The position numbers and the translations under genes are program-made. From Geosiphon pyriformis (taxonomy: Eukaryota > Glomeromycota > Glomeromycetes > Archaeosporales > Geosiphonaceae): DNA of 27,255 nucleotides. The stretch is from positions 1 through 27,255 of the forward strand of contig JAAOMT010000514.1 of assembly GCA_016748015.1 (NCBI GenBank), given 5' to 3'. Shown in pieces: positions 10,854 to 22,672 of this stretch; the first letter of the stretch is position 1, and each line of letters begins with the position of its first letter. Below the pieces are notes generated by a model. The model worked only from the letters and a program-made list of their open reading frames with translations, searched no databases and was not told the DNA's origin.

Positions 10854-11223
10854 ATGATCCTCATGGAATTAACATTTCTGATTCTTTTCTTTATTTTACC
10901 CTTCTTTTTATCTCGTCGACCCCTATTGGGATCAGGTTCGAAATTTATACAAATCTCTTTAATAAGAAATCACACAATACTTGATCATCCTATAAATCTT
11001 CAGCAAACTTTGCTATTTCCAAAAATTAAGACGCAAGATTTGGAAGTTTTCAAAACAGATAGCATCAAAGAAAAAAATAAATTAGAAGAAAGATATACTG
11101 AGCATTCTTTTTTTGTTAAAAGTCAAGTCAAAAATAATGAACTTTTAAAAATGCTTTCTAAAAAAGCAGACTTGGCATGGAAAGCACACTGCTATTTAGC
11201 CGAAAAACGTTTTCAAGAAAAAA
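10854..11223 (+). CDS. Orphan first exon of a lipase-like gene (locus B), partial
   Basis: This exon starts at ATG 10854, chosen because it directly precedes a strong signal-peptide-like segment (MILMELTFLILFFILPFF, residues 1-18). An upstream open stretch has no ATG. It ends at GTAAGT (11224) in phase 1, the same phase as exon 1 of loci A and D. Near the end, KKADLAWKAHC matches EKAELARKAFC of locus D, which places it in the lipase-like family. Exon 1 lies before the catalytic domain, so function cannot be read from this piece. No GFGIG or QPRIGN exon is found in the 2.3 kb before the assembly gap. The locus is therefore truncated, or its remaining exons were lost or misplaced. The exon itself is open and undamaged. 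The family link rests on a short motif, leader and splice phase, so it is less certain than for A, C and D. Confidence 0.55.
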
Positions 11224-13104
11224 GTAAGTAATTAAAATGAAATTTTCAAGTGATAGAATTTCAAGTTCTAGTACTAATACAACTAATTATTATAAGTTAT
11301 TAACTTATGTATTTTAGTACTTAATGTATACTTAAGTAGAAGGTGTATTCTATATTGATAAGAAGTATATTTTGTGAATTGTAATTTAAGAAGATTTATT
11401 CGAAATATATTTTTCAGAATCATTACAAATGTAAACATTATAATATTAGTTGTTAAGTTTTAGATCTTTTATTAATTTTTACATCTGGATATTTCTATTT
11501 ATATTATTAGAATACAATTCTTTGAATTATATTAAGTAAAAATATTTAAGCATAAATCAATAGAAAATGCAAATAATAGAGAATTACAAATCAACAACTT
11601 ATATTAGCCTTCTTAAAATTATAAACTTGATAAATTTTTAATTAATTAAAAATTGCAATTGTTGAAAATTAAATTATTCTAATCCACATTTAACTTTGAA
11701 TCCAAAAGTCTTTATCTTCTCAAAAACGCGTATGTAAATAAATGCTAATAAGAGCAAACCAATTTTTTAGATAATTATATAAAGCGATTTCTGATTTGAT
11801 TTATTTGTCTTGTGATCAATAATAATTTTAATATGACCTTTTTCAACTGGAATTGTAAAAAATATTTGATCTTGAAATGCTTTCAATACTTTTTTTTATT
11901 GTTAAGTTTGATAGATTTGTAACCAGACACAAAAGTTCAATTAGGTCAACAAATTACCACCATTAGATATTTTAGTTTGATAACAATGTTAGAAATTTGT
12001 ATTAGAAAACAAATAATAAACTTTCTTTGCCTGCATAAATGCTTTTTTTCTTAGGAGAATTCAAAAAAAAATGAATAAATGTATGAAAAACTCAAAAATA
12101 TCTACCTTTTTTAAATTTTTACGAATTCTCTTAATGACTTCATTATTATACAAAATTATTATCAATAAAATAATTTTTATACTGTTGATTAAATATGCTT
12201 TCAAAAACATTTATTGTAATAATTCTATTATCTAGCTTTACATAAGAATTTTTTGCAGAAATATTTTGCTTCAGTTTTACTGATTTTTAAATAAAATCTT
12301 ATTATTTCTGTCTCTGTAAATTTCAATCTTTAATTATATTTTAGACTTAATGAATTGTAAAATAGTGTTTAAAATGTCAATAAAATTGTTAATATTTTTA
12401 GTTAAAAGAAAATCTATCATTGTGATAATTATGTTTAATTAATAAAAATAATGAAATATTATTTTTCCAACAAAGTCAATCACACCATCTTAGCTTATAA
12501 TTATTATTAAAATTTTCCTAAATTTTTAACTTTTAAAGATATAATAAAACAGAAGCTCTTAATTTATTAGCTTAATAAATCTATAATATTTTATTTTTAA
12601 ATGTTAAACAAAGATTTGTAATTCAATTAGCTACAAAAATCCTCTCTTTAATTTTAGAAATTTTATTTCAGATTGATTTTTATTTTTATAATACTTAAAT
12701 TTAGAGCCATTTAAAAGAATCTTGAGCGGTTTAATAAATATTATATTTCTTAGCGATAATTTTGTAACCAAATAATTTTCTGAAGTGAAAAGTTTTTTCA
12801 TTGTGAAATATTTAAAAGCAAATAATTAAACCTAATCCGAAATAGAAGATTGGGTTATTGGCTTTCCAAATTATTAAAAAGTTGATTCTATATTCAATTG
12901 ATCAAAAATATTATTAAAAGAGCTAAATATTCAAGGAAGTAGGTAAAAAAGTATAAAATCTTTTTTATAATGTTAATTGACTATTTAAACAACCAATATT
13001 TTCGCATTAATGGTTGAATATTTTTGAAAAACCATTTTCATTTTGATGATATATTCAAGATAACCTTGAACCAATTATAAATAATAAACAATAATATTAA
13101 TAAT
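11224..13104. other. A+T-rich gene-poor tract
   Basis: I looked here for exons 2-4 of locus B and found none. Stops are dense on both strands, and no repeat or RNA gene is evident. Confidence 0.5.
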
Positions 13105-13582
13105 ATTTTAATTTAAAAAAAATTAGTATTTGATATTAAATTTAACTGCTTTTAATAATTAATAAAAAAATAATCTAAATTGTTAAAACATTAACAAATT
13201 TGTTTTTATTAAGATTTAATAATCATGGCTTAATTACTATCTAAAAATTAGAAAAAAACTAAGTGCTCTAAAATTAAATATAATTTACATATTTCTATAT
13301 ATAATCAACTACTTGAATCAATTTAGACTATACTATATTAATATAACAGAAGTAAACTTAACTAAAGTCAACATTTTTTGAAATATATCAAATAATCTAA
13401 TACTACAAAAAACTAACCTGACTAGCTATATAGCTGTTTTTAAGAAATTAGTTTTAATACTATTAAGCTTATATATCTAAAAGAATATTAAATTAGAAAA
13501 TATTTCATTATTAATATCAATTAAAAAATCTGAATTATTAAACATATTAACATTATATATACAGCACTTTTTTTTTAGTAAA
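13105..13582 (+). repeat. Direct repeat copy 1, left of assembly gap
   Basis: These 478 bp recur at 13603-14080 with no difference that I can see by eye, and the copy runs right up to the N block. This is the pattern of two contig ends that overlap but were joined by a spacer. Confidence 0.9.
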
Positions 13583-13602
13583 NNNNNNNNNNNNNNNNNN
13601 NN
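13583..13602. other. Assembly gap (20 N)
   Basis: Twenty undetermined bases, a round number typical of a scaffolding placeholder. It is flanked on both sides by the same 478-bp sequence. Confidence 0.99.
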
Positions 13603-14080
13603 ATTTTAATTTAAAAAAAATTAGTATTTGATATTAAATTTAACTGCTTTTAATAATTAATAAAAAAATAATCTAAATTGTTAAAACATTAACAAATTTG
13701 TTTTTATTAAGATTTAATAATCATGGCTTAATTACTATCTAAAAATTAGAAAAAAACTAAGTGCTCTAAAATTAAATATAATTTACATATTTCTATATAT
13801 AATCAACTACTTGAATCAATTTAGACTATACTATATTAATATAACAGAAGTAAACTTAACTAAAGTCAACATTTTTTGAAATATATCAAATAATCTAATA
13901 CTACAAAAAACTAACCTGACTAGCTATATAGCTGTTTTTAAGAAATTAGTTTTAATACTATTAAGCTTATATATCTAAAAGAATATTAAATTAGAAAATA
14001 TTTCATTATTAATATCAATTAAAAAATCTGAATTATTAAACATATTAACATTATATATACAGCACTTTTTTTTTAGTAAA
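13603..14080 (+). repeat. Direct repeat copy 2, right of assembly gap
   Basis: Starts at the first base after the N block and matches 13105-13582 at a constant offset of 498. Matching ends at 14080, exactly where the left copy meets the Ns. Confidence 0.9.
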
Positions 14081-17000
14081 ACTATTTTTTTTCAACTTAC
14101 CAACAACTTTGCTAAAAAAAACTTAAATAAACTATAAGTTCATTAATTTTGAAACTAAAAACACTGCTTAAAACTAAATTACTCTTAATAAATTGTTTAA
14201 ACACAGTAATTAGAGAGCTAACAGATTTAACATTTAATTTAATTAATATAAAAGTTTAACAAAATCAGATTCCAAAAAAGTCAACTAAAAAAACACCAAA
14301 GAATCACTAATAATTACAGAAAAAAGACAGAAGTCATTAAAAGTAAAAACTTAGAGGAGTTTAAGGGAACAGAAGCTTTAACATAAGATTTAGCATTTAC
14401 AAAACATGGTATAAACACTTTAAAAACTTTAGAACTCTGAAAAGAAAAAGTGGAAACAGCTTATAATTTACAGTTAGATAAATTACTTCTTAATATCTAA
14501 AATAGCACCAACACCAAAAGTTTTTTATTAGATATAGCACTTTTTTAATATACTAGTTTTGACTATTGTAATATTCAAATTAGTCTAAGATTTAAATATA
14601 ACCAGAACAAATCAGAAATATTGACCAAAATTAAAAAAGTAAAAAATAAAACAAATCTAATTATCAATATAAAAGATTATATTATTAATTTCAAAGACAA
14701 TATAATCAGAAAAAAGATTAATCAACTTGGTTTTAAACTTATTATAAAACAAAATAATCTTATTTTAATTAATTAAAAGAAAAATTCTAATACTATTTTT
14801 GTTTACTAACACCAATCAATAATTTAAAGTAGATATAATAGTATATAGTTCTTTAAAATAAATAACAATATATTGTCAAACATTAGCAAATTTTAGTATA
14901 ATACAGATAATTTTACCAAAAACACCAAATATTGTTTTAATATTAGTAATAAATACATTTAAAAGCATATTATACAAAGCAATAATAGCAAAAGAAGAAC
15001 CAAACTCAGAAATTACCAAAGATTTGAAAATTTTGAGAGTAGTCTAATAAACAAAACTTGCAAATTCAACCAAAAATACAGTTTTTAAAGACTTTTAAAT
15101 AACAAATTCTATGCAAAAAAACTTTATATTGTTCTTTAATACAGACTTAATACTTAGAAAACCATACACAGATTAAAAAACAGCCTTAAAATAAACCAAT
15201 TTAACTTTGAAAATAGCACTAAACACCAGAATAAAGACCATTTATACAGTAAATTTTTAATAATTAGAGATGATTTCTTAAGCACCACCAATAATAGTAC
15301 CAAAAATCATCAGAAAAAATGATTCAATTTCTATTTAAGATTGTAAATTTATTAAAAATTATGATTATTTTGTTTTATTTATAAGTTAATTAGAAAGCTA
15401 TAATATTATTTTATTCTTTAAACTTTGCTTAATCTAATTTGGAAAAAAGATCTAGCATATCTTAAAAAATAAAACTCTTGATTACTTGACTAATAGCCAA
15501 TTAAATACATTTTTATTAAATGTAGTAGAGTTGAAAAAAAAAATTAGAATATTTAAGATTAATTTGATTATTTAAAAAATTAATTTATCTTGTTAATTAT
15601 TTAAGCTTTTTAAAAAGTTAGATGAATATTACAATAAAAGAAAATAAAAAATAATCAAAAACAAAATTGATTAGCAATTATTTTTTTTAAGTAATTGTTT
15701 TCTCATAAATATATTAATAATTTATTTGTGTAATATTAAAATCTAGTTTTTTAATTGGTTATTACAATTAAAGTTTAATATTATAAATTAATTTATAATA
15801 ATAATTTATTATAGTAACAAAATTTTAATATTCCAGAATAATATAAATTAAAATTTCTTTATAATAGTTCATATATATATAATATTATTAAAAAATTAAT
15901 TAAAAATAAAAGCAGAGTTATTATAATACATACATAAATTCTCTATATTAATATTAATTTGATGTGTTTTTTATTAACAAATAAAATAAAAAAATAAATT
16001 TAATTGTATACTTTCAACATTTAGTTTATATTTAAAAACAACAATTTTATTAAAATATACCTATTGATAAAATGTAAAATATAATATTTGATGTATTAAA
16101 CCAAAAAAAAAAATTATCTTAAGTTTAAGTAAGCTTGATTAATTAAAATGTTAATTTAGATAGATATTACAAATATATATAAATAATGATTCAAAAGAAT
16201 AAGGTTTTTAAAACATGTTTGTACATAAATAAAATTAATAAGCAAATGTCTTATATTTAATAACTTTTATTTAAAAAGTTTTTCTTAAAAAAGATATAAA
16301 GATAAAAGTATATATATGCTAATATATTATATTTTAAAGAACCAATTTCTCTTTTAATTCTTGATTTTTATATCATTAATAAAGGTTTTTAGATTAAAAG
16401 CTTTTTGAATATAATAAATGAAAGACTTATCATTTATAGAAAACCCAAGTTTTGAGATTATTGAATTTTATATCTTACTATATTATAATATGCTAACATC
16501 TTGTATTTTTTCTTTTTTTATAAACAGATATATTTATTTTGTATTTGCTAATTTTTTTTAAGATGTATACTTTTCTATTACAAAATGCTTTTTACCAATT
16601 ATACCTAAAATAGTTTTTTAGTAAATAATAACAAAATCATAAATATTCCTATTTTTAGTATGAAAGATTTTGTTACAAATCTTGGATGTTAGATATTTAT
16701 TAACCTCATAAATTTTGGCTGACTGTAAATAATAATTTACCAAATACAACTTTTAAGAATTATTCATAATAAATAAAAATTTCATGTTGTGCCTAATTTT
16801 ATTGACTAACTTATATAAGCAGACTGGCAGTAAATCTGTTTAAGTAGATTAAATCAAGTAAATTAAATCAATCACTCATCTAAAAATGTAAATATTTACC
16901 AATATTTGAACTTTTCATTATATGAATCAAGGTGGGAATATGCTTCCATAGAACGAAATATATTTAAAATAATGTACTTAATTTTATTTAGGTGTTTAAA

Positions 17001-17880
17001 TTAGATAGTTAATTATTTGTTGATTATTAATACTTTTCCAATTCTTTGTTATTTGTTGCCCATTGCCAAATTCCTATTTTTTTTAGTATCTAATATTGAA
17101 ACTAGACTGAAATTATAATTTTAATTGAGATATGATAATAATAAACACTAAACTTGTTTTGAAATCTTTTCAATGTTTAAAAGCTGTATTTTAAGTAAAC
17201 AGTCATGTTTCTAGATCCTATGTTATAACAGAGAGTATATGTATTGGCTATACCTAATGGTTTTCAATTTTTTTTACATTATTCGGTTTAATATATTAAT
17301 TTTTTTTAGATATGAGATATGGATAGTATGTTCTTAATGACTAATCTATCTGTGATTATTTATATTGTTTTCTTAGACAAAAAAAAGAGCTAAATCAAAT
17401 GTTATAATAAATCTGATAGTTTTAAGAAGAATGTAAATTTGATTTCTATACTAATTGTATTTAGTTATTTTAGAATAACAGAGTCAAAAAAAATAAGTCA
17501 TAAGAATCTGTTTAATATTACATTAGTTATAAAGATCTACATAATAATATAAAAAATTTTCAAACAGTATTAAAATTTCAAAAAATAATGTTTTGTTTTT
17601 AATTACTACATATTAATTAACCCCATTCTTGTATTTTTGTATTCTTGTTATCACATTTTTGCATGAAAAACAAATACATAATTTTTGATCTTAAAATTAA
17701 CAACTTAAAGACAATAACATATAAAGAGGTTTTTTCTGTCTTTAAGCAAAATTTTATCCTATATAGGATTACTCTTATCTTTATTAGCAACGAATTACCA
17801 GTGTCTAACAACTTACAAACCCAATAGCTATAATCAGTACAACTAATAATTTATTATTCATAACTCATAAATTCAAAGAA
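14081..17880. other. A/C-skewed then A+T-rich tract, no gene
   Basis: From about 14081 to 15340 the plus strand is rich in A and C, with CACCAA and ACCAAAA strings recurring. Beyond that it becomes plain A+T. Translating the reverse strand gives stop-rich, vaguely protein-like stretches without a recognisable motif, so an old decayed element is possible but not supported. The overlapping open stretches at 17617-17827 lie on both strands of the same A+T DNA and look like chance. Confidence 0.4.
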
Positions 17881-18154
17881 CACTAAAAAAATTTAAGAGA
17901 TTCATTTTTATCCCCAGTCATACTAATAACCACAGCAGATCTCAAAAGTTAAAAATTTCTAGTTGATAAAACAATCCAGATAAGGATGTTAATATATATT
18001 TTTTAGCTCTAAGTATTAGATGAAGGAGAGGGGCATCTTTTACCAAAAAATCCCAATTTTAACCAAAAAAACTTAATCAAGCATAAGGTTTCCAATTCTT
18101 TTATATCACCAAATGTGGTGTTCTCTAATTACTGTGTATGTATCTATTCTGCCG

Positions 18155-18270
18155 AATGTCTGATTCTACTTATGGTCTATAACATGAATTGTATTTAACT
18201 TCTATACTTGTCATATTCCAACTAAATGTCTGTTTTTACTTATGGTTATTAATATGTATTATGGGTTAAA
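18155..18270 (+). repeat. Two-copy imperfect tandem duplication
   Basis: AATGTCTGATTCTACTTATG (near 18155) recurs as AATGTCTGTTTTTACTTATG (near 18223), each followed by a related A+T stretch. The spacing is about 68 bp. Confidence 0.6.
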
Positions 18271-18369
18271 CTATTCCTATTTACTACCTAATGAAACCAC
18301 AGCCAACAAAATAGACTTGGCAAAATCAGCAGAAAAAAAACCCTATTGAGCTTGACTCTAATTTAATAT

Positions 18370-18835
18370 CAACAATTAACAGATAATTACTGTCTACCAA
18401 TAATTTGCAAATTCAAAATTTAAATAACTACCATCCACCAATAATTTGCAACTTAATATTTGAATAACAACCACTTATCAAAAATACATGAATTCAACAT
18501 TCAAATAACTATCATTTACCAATAATTTGCAATACAACATTTGAATATACCTATTTACTAATATTTCACAACTCAATATTTAAATAACTACCAGCCATCA
18601 AAAATGACTAAATTCAATATTCAAATATAACCACTACCTACCAATAATTCAACTTAACATTTGATAACCACTACTTACCAAAAATACGCAAATTCAATAT
18701 TCAAATAACCATTACCCACCAATAATTTGCAACTCAATATTTAAATAACTATTACCCAATAATTCGTATCTCAACTTTCAAATTACTATGCTCACCAGTA
18801 ATTCACAATTCAATATTTGAATAACCAATGAATAT
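18370..18835 (+). repeat. Degenerate tandem repeat block, about 45-bp unit
   Basis: About ten imperfect copies of a unit of the form TACCAATAATTTGCAA followed by TTCAATATTTAAATAACTA. Alternate units carry CATCAAAAATA in place of CACCAATAATTTG. The spacing is about 40-60 bp. This is a decayed minisatellite or an internal repeat array of a mobile element. No coding frame runs through it. Confidence 0.8.
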
Positions 18836-18840
18836 GAAAT

Positions 18841-19720
18841 AGAAATTCATGAACAATTAATTATCAAATAACTAAATTAAATTTTAGGATTAGGTGGTAA
18901 AAAATTAATAATTGTTAATTTGTTATTTATGTCTTGCAAGAATAAAGAGTAGGAAAAAAGTAGTTTAAGATTTTTTACAAAAGTAAAAAATAGAAAGGAG
19001 TAGTTTTAGTTTAAGATTTCTTACAAAAGTGAAAAGCAGAAAGAGGTAGTCACATTTGTCAATTATCTTTTCTATATCTATCTAGTCTATATAAAAAAAT
19101 TGGTTATCCATTGTTACAGGTAATTATTTGGGGTCTGAAAACAAACAACAAACCCGTAACTTGGTGCTCAATAGTAGATATGGTTGGTAATATCTAAAAG
19201 TTTGGTATCTGAAAGTTTTGGTTGAGTTCTTTGTAAAATGAACAGAGATTTAATGGTAGTTTTATCTGTAGCTTCCTGGAATTACAATTTTGTCAAATTT
19301 CTTTCTTAGCATGATGGCTGGTAATCTTCCTGGTAAGCTATCCTCAATTCTTGAGTGTTCTATCCTTATTCTTGGATCTTTTACCAGTCACTTTGACATC
19401 AATAATTCTGCATGTTACTCTTTAATCAATTAGTAAATAATAAACAACACAACAAAAAAAATAAAAAGAAAATAAAATAAAAATAAGAGCCAAGGCAAGA
19501 AAAGAGTTAGTATCCCATTAATAGTCATAATTAAGAGCTATTGGTCCAGTGTAGTTAAGTATCAGTTGTTATCAACATAAAATGTTAATAGCGAATAAGA
19601 AATTATGATTAAAATAAGTATTTTATTAATATGAGATATTAGAACTTGGTTATTCTAAACTAAAAATTCTGTTCTTTCTGCTTTAATGCTACTGTTATAT
19701 ATATATAAATTTTGTTATAC
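18841..19720. other. Moderate-complexity non-coding region
   Basis: Contains near-duplicate phrases (AGTTTAAGATTTTTTACAAA near 18961 and AGTTTAAGATTTCTTACAAA near 19008) and a 40-codon open frame, 19311-19433 (MMAGNLPGKLSS start), which I do not recognise. Part of it could be the remains of a retroelement, but no LTR pair or protein domain is visible. Confidence 0.35.
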
Positions 19721-19890
19721 GAGATTCCTTGAATTTTTCAATTCTCTAGCCAGGAATCCTGGAATTCCTGGAATTTTATAATTCCTTGAGAGAAATCCTG
19801 CAATTCTGGAATCCTGCAATTTCTCATACTAGAATCCTGTAATTCTGGAATCCTGTGATTCCTCTGAGAGGAATTCTGGAATTTCATTTT
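19721..19890 (+). repeat. AATCCTGCAATTCTGG / GGAATTCC repeat cluster
   Basis: At least four tandem variants of AATCCTG(C/T)(A/G)ATTCTGG, with palindromic GGAATTCC and CAGGAATCCTGG. The cluster is about 170 bp and clearly richer in G+C than its surroundings. Self-complementary units could fold into stem-loops. Confidence 0.8.
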
Positions 19891-21289
19891 TACTACATCT
19901 TATTCTGATTGGCTAATTTGTGTACTAATATATAATTCTTATATTCTGAGTAACACCATTACCAATTTTGATAAACTCTTGTTATTTACTGTTTATTGTT
20001 TAAGCCTATTGAAATTTAATTCAAAAATTTGAAATGATTGATATAAAATATTTAAGAAACCTAATATATAATAAACTATTGTAATTAATATAAGTATTTT
20101 TAAATGATAATAGTTTGGTAATAACTTTAAGAATTGCTAATATTGGCTTAAGTCCAAGCAATAATAACTTCATTTTTAAACCACTTGAGACTTTTTTTAT
20201 GCAAGTTTTGATTTAAATATTAAAATTTAGACAATATTGAGCATACTTAATATACTTTTTCACCGCGTAAAAATTTTTTGCCCTTGCTAAAAATCCTTTT
20301 CAGTCTGGTCATTCAATACATTCTTATCATAAATATGTAAAAATCTTGATTTATTACTTGGGAGTTATCGATGCTCAAGTGACTTTGATATATTTTAGGA
20401 TATTATTGTCAAAACTGATCACATGCAATAATTCTTGGATCAAATAGACGAGAGTTTTATTGTTATATAAAATCTAATATCTAAATCTTTTAAATTAAGT
20501 TTCGTTTCAATTAATTATGGATTTTTATTTATTTATGCAAAAGTGATTTTTTTAATGCTCAAATTATTTTTGGTACTTTCTAAATTTGATGAAAGAAATA
20601 TATTCAAAATTTCGGGGGGTATAATAATTCTGAGATTAATATTATAAACTCATGATATAGTAATTTTTCGCATAAAGTTTTTATATTTAAAACAGTTTTG
20701 AAAACAAATAATTTTTATTTATCATTTAGTATTTAGTATTTTAAAATTTGATCATTAGTTCATTTTAATTTTTTAGTAGAAATTAATAAAACAAACTTAT
20801 TATATATTTTTTATTTAATTTTTTTATTTCTATAATTAACTTTTTTAGGAAACGGTTAAAAGCAACCATCAGGCTCTTGTACTATTATTTAATACTAAAT
20901 TCTATTATATTTAAAAAACAATTATTATTTTAAAATTGCTTTGTGGTTTTCATTATTTAATCACTTTTGATTGCAAAAGATGGTTTCATTCAAAATTGTC
21001 TAAAGTAACTTGTAAATTCGTTTCAATGATAGAGAAATAAAAAATATTAAAGTGAAAGCATTTATAAGTTTTTCAAATGAGCTTTGTATTAGAAAACAGG
21101 CAAAATTCATGTTTCAAATATCTCATGCAACCTTGGCACTAAGTTTTGTGTCAAAATTATTCAATATTCAGTTTTGAATTATTTTTCAGAAACGGTAATT
21201 TATAGATTAAATTTTTTATTACATTTACATATTAAAACAGTTATAAAATAACCAAAATAAAGACCCAAAGGAAACATCATAGCTGTGTT
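19891..21289. other. A+T-rich intergenic, no gene
   Basis: No exon, RNA gene or distinct repeat seen. A short G run (TTCGGGGGG near 20612) is the only compositional oddity. Confidence 0.4.
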
Positions 21290-22303
21290 CTTACCTCCAT
21301 GAGCATCTGCATTACAACTCTTCAAAGTAGAATTTTTTTTTTCAATATTCAATTAACTTTTCAGATAAAAATAATTTTCAAATTCTACTGGTGATTCTAG
21401 CCTATATTCTTCTGTCGTCAAAGATTCTGGACATTCATATACATTTGGCCGTGGTTCACTTCGACGACCTGAACAATCACATGGCGCTCTATCACCTGGG
21501 CATGATGTAAAAACTCATTGCCAAAATGCAATTTTGGATATTTTGGAACAAAGTTATTGTAGTTTGTCATGCGAAATATTTTTCCTGGGAGTTTTGTGTT
21601 GACATAGTGAGAAAACATCAAATTTCCAATCCGTGGTTGCTTGTATGTATAAACTTCAATATCTAGCCTCCATTGTTTGACCCATCTAAATCGAGATTGA
21701 AAATATAATCTAGCAAAAATTGCATATCCCTTATAAAAATTCTAATGAGTTTTTTCAGAAAACTCAAATGTTCCATCATGCAAAATGTTAATGTCAATTC
21801 TATTACTCCCACCAAAACTCCATGCTTAGTAAATACAAGTCTCTTATATTTTCAATGTTTGAGAACCTCATCAACCCTTTTTTTCGATTCCAAACGTCCA
21901 GCAGAGGACTCTCGGTAAAATTCTTCATTAACCATTGAACCTTTAATCTTTTTGTCATATGGAATTTGTGATCTTTCATTTTGAGCAAACTCAATTGTTA
22001 AAAATTTTCCTTTAAAGAAACTTGAAATTCTTTGTCTAGCCTAACCTTTTTGATTTTCACTGATATTCGAAAATTGTTTCAGTTTTAAAGGAGATTTTCC
22101 TTAATTTAAGTTTGATTAGGATGCTTTAGGAACTTACCATATATGTTTGGGGGTTAATTTGTAATTTTCTTCTAAGCAAGAAGCTCTTTGTGAAACATAA
22201 GCATATAATTCAAATTTGTCTTACGAGGATCAGTTTTGGATAACCGTATTTTGTCATGAACGAACAATATTTGTTGGTGATGATGAGGAATATCATTGCT
22301 CAT
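21290..22303 (-). pseudogene. Class 3 lipase-like pseudogene C (QPRIGN, former GHGVG)
   Basis: Minus-strand copy of the same family. Exon 1 remains run from ATG 22303-22301 to the donor GTAAGT (22137-22132), with ELYAYVSQRAS like the ELYDH region of D but one frame off the ATG. The next exon begins about 22059 (KKVRLDKEFQVSLKEN) and aligns with exon 2 of D through KGSMVNEEFYRES to RLVFTKHGVLVGVI, apparently a decayed GHGVGGVI elbow. The third part has YTYKQPRIGN at about 21625 and FRMTNYNNFVPKYP, where the expected Asp is Asn. A frameshift near 21485 leads to PCDCSGRRSEPRPNVYEC, which matches the cysteine pair of A. A last piece near 21325-21290 reads SCNADAHG before GTAAGAAC and resembles the His exon. 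There are stops after FQVSLKENF and VDEVLKH, and further frameshifts in the elbow region. This is a dead copy. Confidence 0.8.
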
Positions 22304-22672
22304 TGTCTTAAATTTAAAACTCCCTAAAAAATTAATAAACATCCAGACCCATTTTGAAATAAAAATTTTTACTTTCTAACCACTCTTTAAATGTTCTGTG
22401 CTCCCATCTTTAGCATAGCAATCTATGTTTTAAATTATTAGATTTTTACTCTTATATTAGCTGTAATTAAAATTAAAGATTAATAATGACATTTTTTTTC
22501 ATAGCACATTTCTATTCGGCCTTTTGTTTTAGAATTAGAGTAATTTATTAAATTTACATAACTTTTATTGATGTCTTTGTTTGGTTGTAAATAAAATAAA
22601 GATAAGTTTTGTATCATATTTGTATTAATTCAAATTATTAATTTTCCTTTTATTTGTTGATTTTTCCATGAC
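22304..22672. other. Spacer between pseudogene C and the MITE
   Basis: A+T-rich. No leader exon for pseudogene C could be recognised here, although the homologous N-terminus with its hydrophobic segment would be expected. Confidence 0.4.

Noticed and set aside
10931-10945. GGTTCGAA string reminiscent of a tRNA T-loop
   Set aside because: Lies inside the coding exon of locus B and no cloverleaf can be built around it.
17617-17827. Overlapping ORFs on both strands
   Set aside because: Both cover the same A+T-rich DNA, are near the minimum length and show no family features.
19061-19433. Possible LTR retrotransposon 5' region: TATA-like TCTATATAAAAAAA, a TGGTATCTGAAAG string resembling a Met-tRNA primer site, and a short ORF
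   Set aside because: No second LTR, no gag or pol domain, and the primer-site match is short and inexact.
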